DNA of 64,000 nucleotides from assembly GCF_039645985.1 (NCBI RefSeq), contig NZ_CP147919.1, positions 1 through 64,000 of the forward strand, read 5' to 3'. Made by a program: the position numbers and the translations under genes. Numbering within the stretch: position 1 is the stretch's first letter; each line of letters starts with the position of its first letter. The stretch is from Sulfurimonas sp. HSL3-7. Lineage in GTDB: Bacteria > Campylobacterota > Campylobacteria > Campylobacterales > Sulfurimonadaceae. Positions 61,299 through 64,000 of this stretch are shown here, piece by piece. The notes below the pieces were generated by a model, which saw nothing but the letters and a program-made list of their open reading frames with translations, was not told the DNA's origin and made no database searches.

Positions 61299-61829
61299 TC
61301 AGCGGTAGTATCCGCTTCCTATAATCCATCCGAACGGTTTGAACAGGAGCACGTAGGATCGTTTTGGCCGGGCGACAGACTCCCCTCTCTTCGGGAACCA
61401 GTACTCGACATATCCGCCGCCGTTTTTGGCAGTTTTCAGAAATTCTCTTATGAAGAGTGTACCGTTTTGGTCCTTGGCGTCAATCCTGTTCTTTCCTTCC
61501 ACATCCTTTCGACCGTATAAAACCACATTGATACCTTCCGTCGTATCGGCCCAGAAATACCCTTCACTGCCGTACCTGAGTTCACGCAGAAGGTCGGCAC
61601 CCAGCTTTTTTGCTGCCGCAAGGCTCATCTCACCCTCTTGATGTTTTGCAAAGATCGCCTGCAGCATACTTACCGCTGTTTCAACCTCGGACTTTATCAG
61701 CTTGTCTTCGGACGGTTGTCTTTGTGAAACAACATCTACTCTCTCTTTGGCAGCTGAAGAGGCAGCGAAGGCTGACATCAACAGAAGAGCCAGAAATATA
61801 TTTGCAAAACGCGCAACGGTGAAACGCAT
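61299..61829 (-). CDS. periplasmic single-Cache protein
   Basis: 176 aa with a signal peptide (about 1-26, FAASSA) and one Cache_2-like domain (LRYGSEGYFWADTTEGINVVLY, GYVEYWFPKRGE, PFGWIIGSGYYR). AAAAGGAGAAAT lies just before the ATG. Like its neighbour it carries no output domain. It lies 23 bp before the double-Cache gene and after the mocA remnant. Confidence 0.8.
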   Translation of the reverse strand: MRFTVARFANIFLALLLMSAFAASSAAKERVDVVSQRQPSEDKLIKSEVETAVSMLQAIFAKHQEGEMSLAAAKKLGADLLRELRYGSEGYFWADTTEGINVVLYGRKDVEGKNRIDAKDQNGTLFIREFLKTAKNGGGYVEYWFPKRGESVARPKRSYVLLFKPFGWIIGSGYYR

Positions 61830-61847
61830 TATTTCTCCTTTTCCTTT

Positions 61848-61980
61848 TCAGATTTCGTCACAATACTGTTTTAATGTTTCGTCCGTATCGGCGGTGCTTT
61901 CTCTCCCTCTTGACCGGATAGAGCTGTTTCGTTACAGCGGTACGGCTCGTTTTTCCGGCGGCAAGCAAGACGACCGTCAT
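61848..61980 (-). pseudogene. internally deleted remnant of a MocA-type nucleotidyltransferase
   Basis: Starts in an ATGA overlap with the FAD-subunit stop. The first codons read MTVVLLAAGKTSRTAVTKQL then YPV, the nucleotide-binding start of MocA/MobA-like enzymes (usually LAAGxSxRMG...KxLLPV). The frame then leaves the family and stops after 40 codons. In the next frame the sequence reads STADTDETLKQYCDEI, like the usual C-terminal end (DIDTPEDLxxY). About 150 middle residues are missing. MocA normally finishes the cytosine form of the molybdenum cofactor for such hydroxylases. This copy cannot be active. Confidence 0.55.
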
Positions 61981-62783
61981 GACGCTTCCAAGCTGGAAAA
62001 GGCCTCTTTGACCATATTGAATGCGACCCGCGTACGATACGCCTTGGTCGAACGGAACGAGCCCGACGGCGCGATATCCTGTGCCAATGCTTCGCTGATC
62101 TTTTCGTCACTGACATCGCCGCTGTTGAGCAGCTCTTCGACGTGTCTGAGCCGAAGGGCATAAGGGTTAAGGGATGCCCCGCTGATGCAGTAGCCTCCGC
62201 TGTTTTTAACCACAGCCAGGCTCACTTTTGCTATATTGAGCCGTTCGCGTGCGCCCGCCTTTCTGTAATACCATTGATGCTCCTGCAGGGGGATTGTAAT
62301 GCCCAGTATCATCTCATGGTCCAGTTTCGTACATTTGTAACCGCAAAAGAGCTCGTCGAGCGCTATCTCTCTCCGTCCCTGCTTTGAGCCCAGTGTGAGT
62401 GTGGCATTCAGTACCAACAGCACGGCGGTAAGGTCCGCTGCCGGAGAGGCGTTGGCGATATTGCCGCCGAGTGTCGCCAGGTTTCGGATCTGATGCGAAG
62501 CAAACACCTCCGACGCGGCGATCAGCAGCGGCAGATGGGTGCGTACCGCGGCACTCTCCATAATCTCCGTAACGGTCGCCAAAGCCCCGATGTGGATACT
62601 TTCCGAGCCCATCTCAATGGCGCGGAGCTCGCTCAGACCGCCGATATCGATCAGCCCCTGTACGGTGTTCTGGTCGCTCAACTGTACGGCGACATCGGTA
62701 CTGCCGCAAAGCAGGAGAAAGTCGGGGTGCTGATGGATCAGGTTCAACGCATCATCAAGATGTTCGGCTCTGTGATAGATCAT
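61977..62783 (-). CDS. molybdenum hydroxylase FAD-binding subunit (XdhB/CoxM type)
   Basis: 268 aa from ATG 62783, which overlaps the preceding stop (ATGA). FAD-binding motif FLLLCGSTDVAVQL near residue 22 and ASHQIRNLATLGGNIANASPAAD near 92 are diagnostic of the medium subunit of xanthine dehydrogenase/CO dehydrogenase-type enzymes. It transfers electrons from the iron-sulfur subunit to an acceptor. It is third in the leftward operon with the molybdenum and iron-sulfur subunits. Confidence 0.9.
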   Translation of the reverse strand: MIYHRAEHLDDALNLIHQHPDFLLLCGSTDVAVQLSDQNTVQGLIDIGGLSELRAIEMGSESIHIGALATVTEIMESAAVRTHLPLLIAASEVFASHQIRNLATLGGNIANASPAADLTAVLLVLNATLTLGSKQGRREIALDELFCGYKCTKLDHEMILGITIPLQEHQWYYRKAGARERLNIAKVSLAVVKNSGGYCISGASLNPYALRLRHVEELLNSGDVSDEKISEALAQDIAPSGSFRSTKAYRTRVAFNMVKEAFSSLEAS

Positions 62784-63223
62784 GACATACTCTTTACAAT
62801 GGCTTCGACGATTTTCTGGTAGCCTGTGCAGCGGCATATATTGCCGTCCAATGCCTCTTTGACGCGCTTTTCATCTTTGCTGCCCTCATGTATGATGTAG
62901 TCATAGGCACGCATGACAAACCCCGGTGTGCAAAAACCGCACTGTACCGCCCCCTCTTTGGCAAAGTTTTCGCGTATCGTTTCCGTCTCCTTCTGCAACC
63001 CTTCCAGGGTGACGATTTCGGCTCCCTGCATCTGGGGCGCAAGAAGCAGGCAGGAGTTGACCAGTTTGCCGTTGAAAAAGAGAGAGCACGTGCCGCACTC
63101 GCCTTCGCCGCACCCCTTTTTCACCGAGAGCATACCCAGCCTCCTGACAACATCAAGGAGCCGCTCCTCCGGTTCGCATTCAAAACGGTAAGGTCTGCTG
63201 TTTATCGTACATCTTATCTGCAT
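62780..63223 (-). CDS. molybdenum hydroxylase 2Fe-2S subunit (XdhC/CoxS type)
   Basis: 147 aa with two [2Fe-2S] clusters. The N-terminal plant-ferredoxin-like site is KKGCGEGECGTCS ... NSC near residues 35-58. The C-terminal helical site is QCGFCTPGFVM ... ICRCTGY near 95-135. It overlaps the Mo subunit by 10 bp and the FAD subunit by 4 bp, so the three are made together. Confidence 0.94.
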   Translation of the reverse strand: MQIRCTINSRPYRFECEPEERLLDVVRRLGMLSVKKGCGEGECGTCSLFFNGKLVNSCLLLAPQMQGAEIVTLEGLQKETETIRENFAKEGAVQCGFCTPGFVMRAYDYIIHEGSKDEKRVKEALDGNICRCTGYQKIVEAIVKSMS

Positions 63224-64000
63224 TTTTGCTCCACGACTTCAGGGGTGATGGTCAGGTTGTCAAAAGCGGTGTCAAGTGCATGGGTTAGAGCATTGCCGAT
63301 CGCGGCGGCAGGGCCGTCCATCGGAAGTTCGCCCAGCCCTTTTGACGGTTCATCCGTATTGAGAAAAGCGATATGCAGTTTTGGCAGATCCGCTGCCAGA
63401 GGCACACTGTAATCACTGAGACGGCTGCTTCTGAGTTTGCCGTCCTGATAGGCGATCCTCTCATAGAGGGCGTAGCCGATCCCCTGGGCCACGCCGCCCT
63501 CCACCTGTCCCTCCGCCATCATGGGATTGACTACTTTTCCGACATCGTTGTAGGCATAAAAGTCGCTGACCCGTACCCTGTAATCGACGGGGTCGACTTC
63601 GACTTCAGCGACATAGCAGCCCAGAGAGTAGCCGTCATACCCGTTGCCGTAAAAATGCTCCTCATCCCATTGAACGGTGTCAGGTTTTTGATAGGCCGCC
63701 TGAAAACGGCTCTGTGCACCGCTTTTGAGATAGGCCCTGACGGCGTCAAGGTACTCGGCCTCGCTGCCGTAGCGACCAAGCGCCTCTTTAAGCGCGTTTG
63801 CCGCCTCCCTTAGAAGCTCTCCGACGATCATCACGGTACGCGAAGCGACGGTAGGCCCGCTGTCGGCGACTTTGGCGGTATTGGGAAGATGATATCGAAT
63901 CATCGTGATCGGAAGTGCCAGCACGTCGGCTACGATCTGCGGCAGTGCCGTCAAGGTTCCCTGTCCCATCTCGACACTGCCGATCCTGATCTCGACCATC
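63214..64000 (-). CDS. molybdenum hydroxylase large (molybdopterin) subunit, C-terminal part
   Basis: The gene runs off the right edge; the last 261 residues are inside. EMGQGT near the edge is a molybdopterin-cytosine-dinucleotide contact of the family. GLGELPMDGPAAAIGNA near residue 235 contains the catalytic Glu. VNPMMAEGQVEGGVAQGIGYAL is also conserved. The purine genes near by make xanthine dehydrogenase the likely activity, but aldehyde or nicotinate hydroxylases share these motifs. Confidence 0.88.
   Translation of the reverse strand, partial: MVEIRIGSVEMGQGTLTALPQIVADVLALPITMIRYHLPNTAKVADSGPTVASRTVMIVGELLREAANALKEALGRYGSEAEYLDAVRAYLKSGAQSRFQAAYQKPDTVQWDEEHFYGNGYDGYSLGCYVAEVEVDPVDYRVRVSDFYAYNDVGKVVNPMMAEGQVEGGVAQGIGYALYERIAYQDGKLRSSRLSDYSVPLAADLPKLHIAFLNTDEPSKGLGELPMDGPAAAIGNALTHALDTAFDNLTITPEVVEQKCR

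Overview
The window starts at a chromosomal replication origin (dnaA, dnaN, gyrB). DnaA-box clusters lie both upstream of dnaA and between dnaA and dnaN, the bipartite origin layout known from Campylobacterota. Protein character (Pst/Pho genes, OprP- and OprD-like porins, dense overlapping operons) suggests a Sulfurimonas/Sulfuricurvum-type member of that phylum. This assignment rests on recognition, not on a database search.

Layout. 0-7 kb: origin, dnaA-dnaN-gyrB, a degenerate GGDEF/EAL protein and an internally deleted queF remnant. 7-20 kb: phosphate island with Pit, PstBAC, a cca gene lodged among them, PhoR-PhoB-PhoU, divergent PstS and two porins. Six promoters here carry TGTAAC-type half-sites at 11-bp steps, a probable PhoB operator. 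20-22 kb: GNAT, then pfkA behind two tandem partial copies of its own start and a terminator-like hairpin.

22-49.3 kb: a molybdenum/tungsten island. It encodes ModE, two ModA, two ModB, one ModC, ModD, two di-Mop proteins, a MolABC-type (FecCD-family) importer with a second binding protein, three TonB-dependent receptors, TonB-ExbB-ExbD, an OprD-type porin and a TSUP permease. Accessory enzymes are two LLM flavoproteins, two methyltransferases, a PhyH dioxygenase, a globin, a cytochrome c and a sulfite-oxidase-fold protein. Seven palindromes of form C(G/A)TTATAT-N8-ATATxxxG lie at the promoters of these units. They resemble the E. coli ModE operator and tie the island into one regulon. The main inference is energised, TonB-dependent outer-membrane uptake of molybdate, tungstate or a chelate of them, followed by MolABC and ModABC import.

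49.4-64 kb: tRNA-Pro(GGG), a HugZ-like split-barrel protein, a His-rich NifX-like protein, a YceI-like lipoprotein, RecQ, a purine cluster (guanine deaminase, adenine deaminase, NCS2 permease) and a secreted M20 peptidase. A leftward operon follows, with xanthine-dehydrogenase-type molybdenum hydroxylase subunits (cut by the window end), a mocA remnant, two periplasmic Cache proteins, a C15 peptidase and an acyl-CoA synthetase. The hydroxylase is a plausible consumer of the imported molybdenum.
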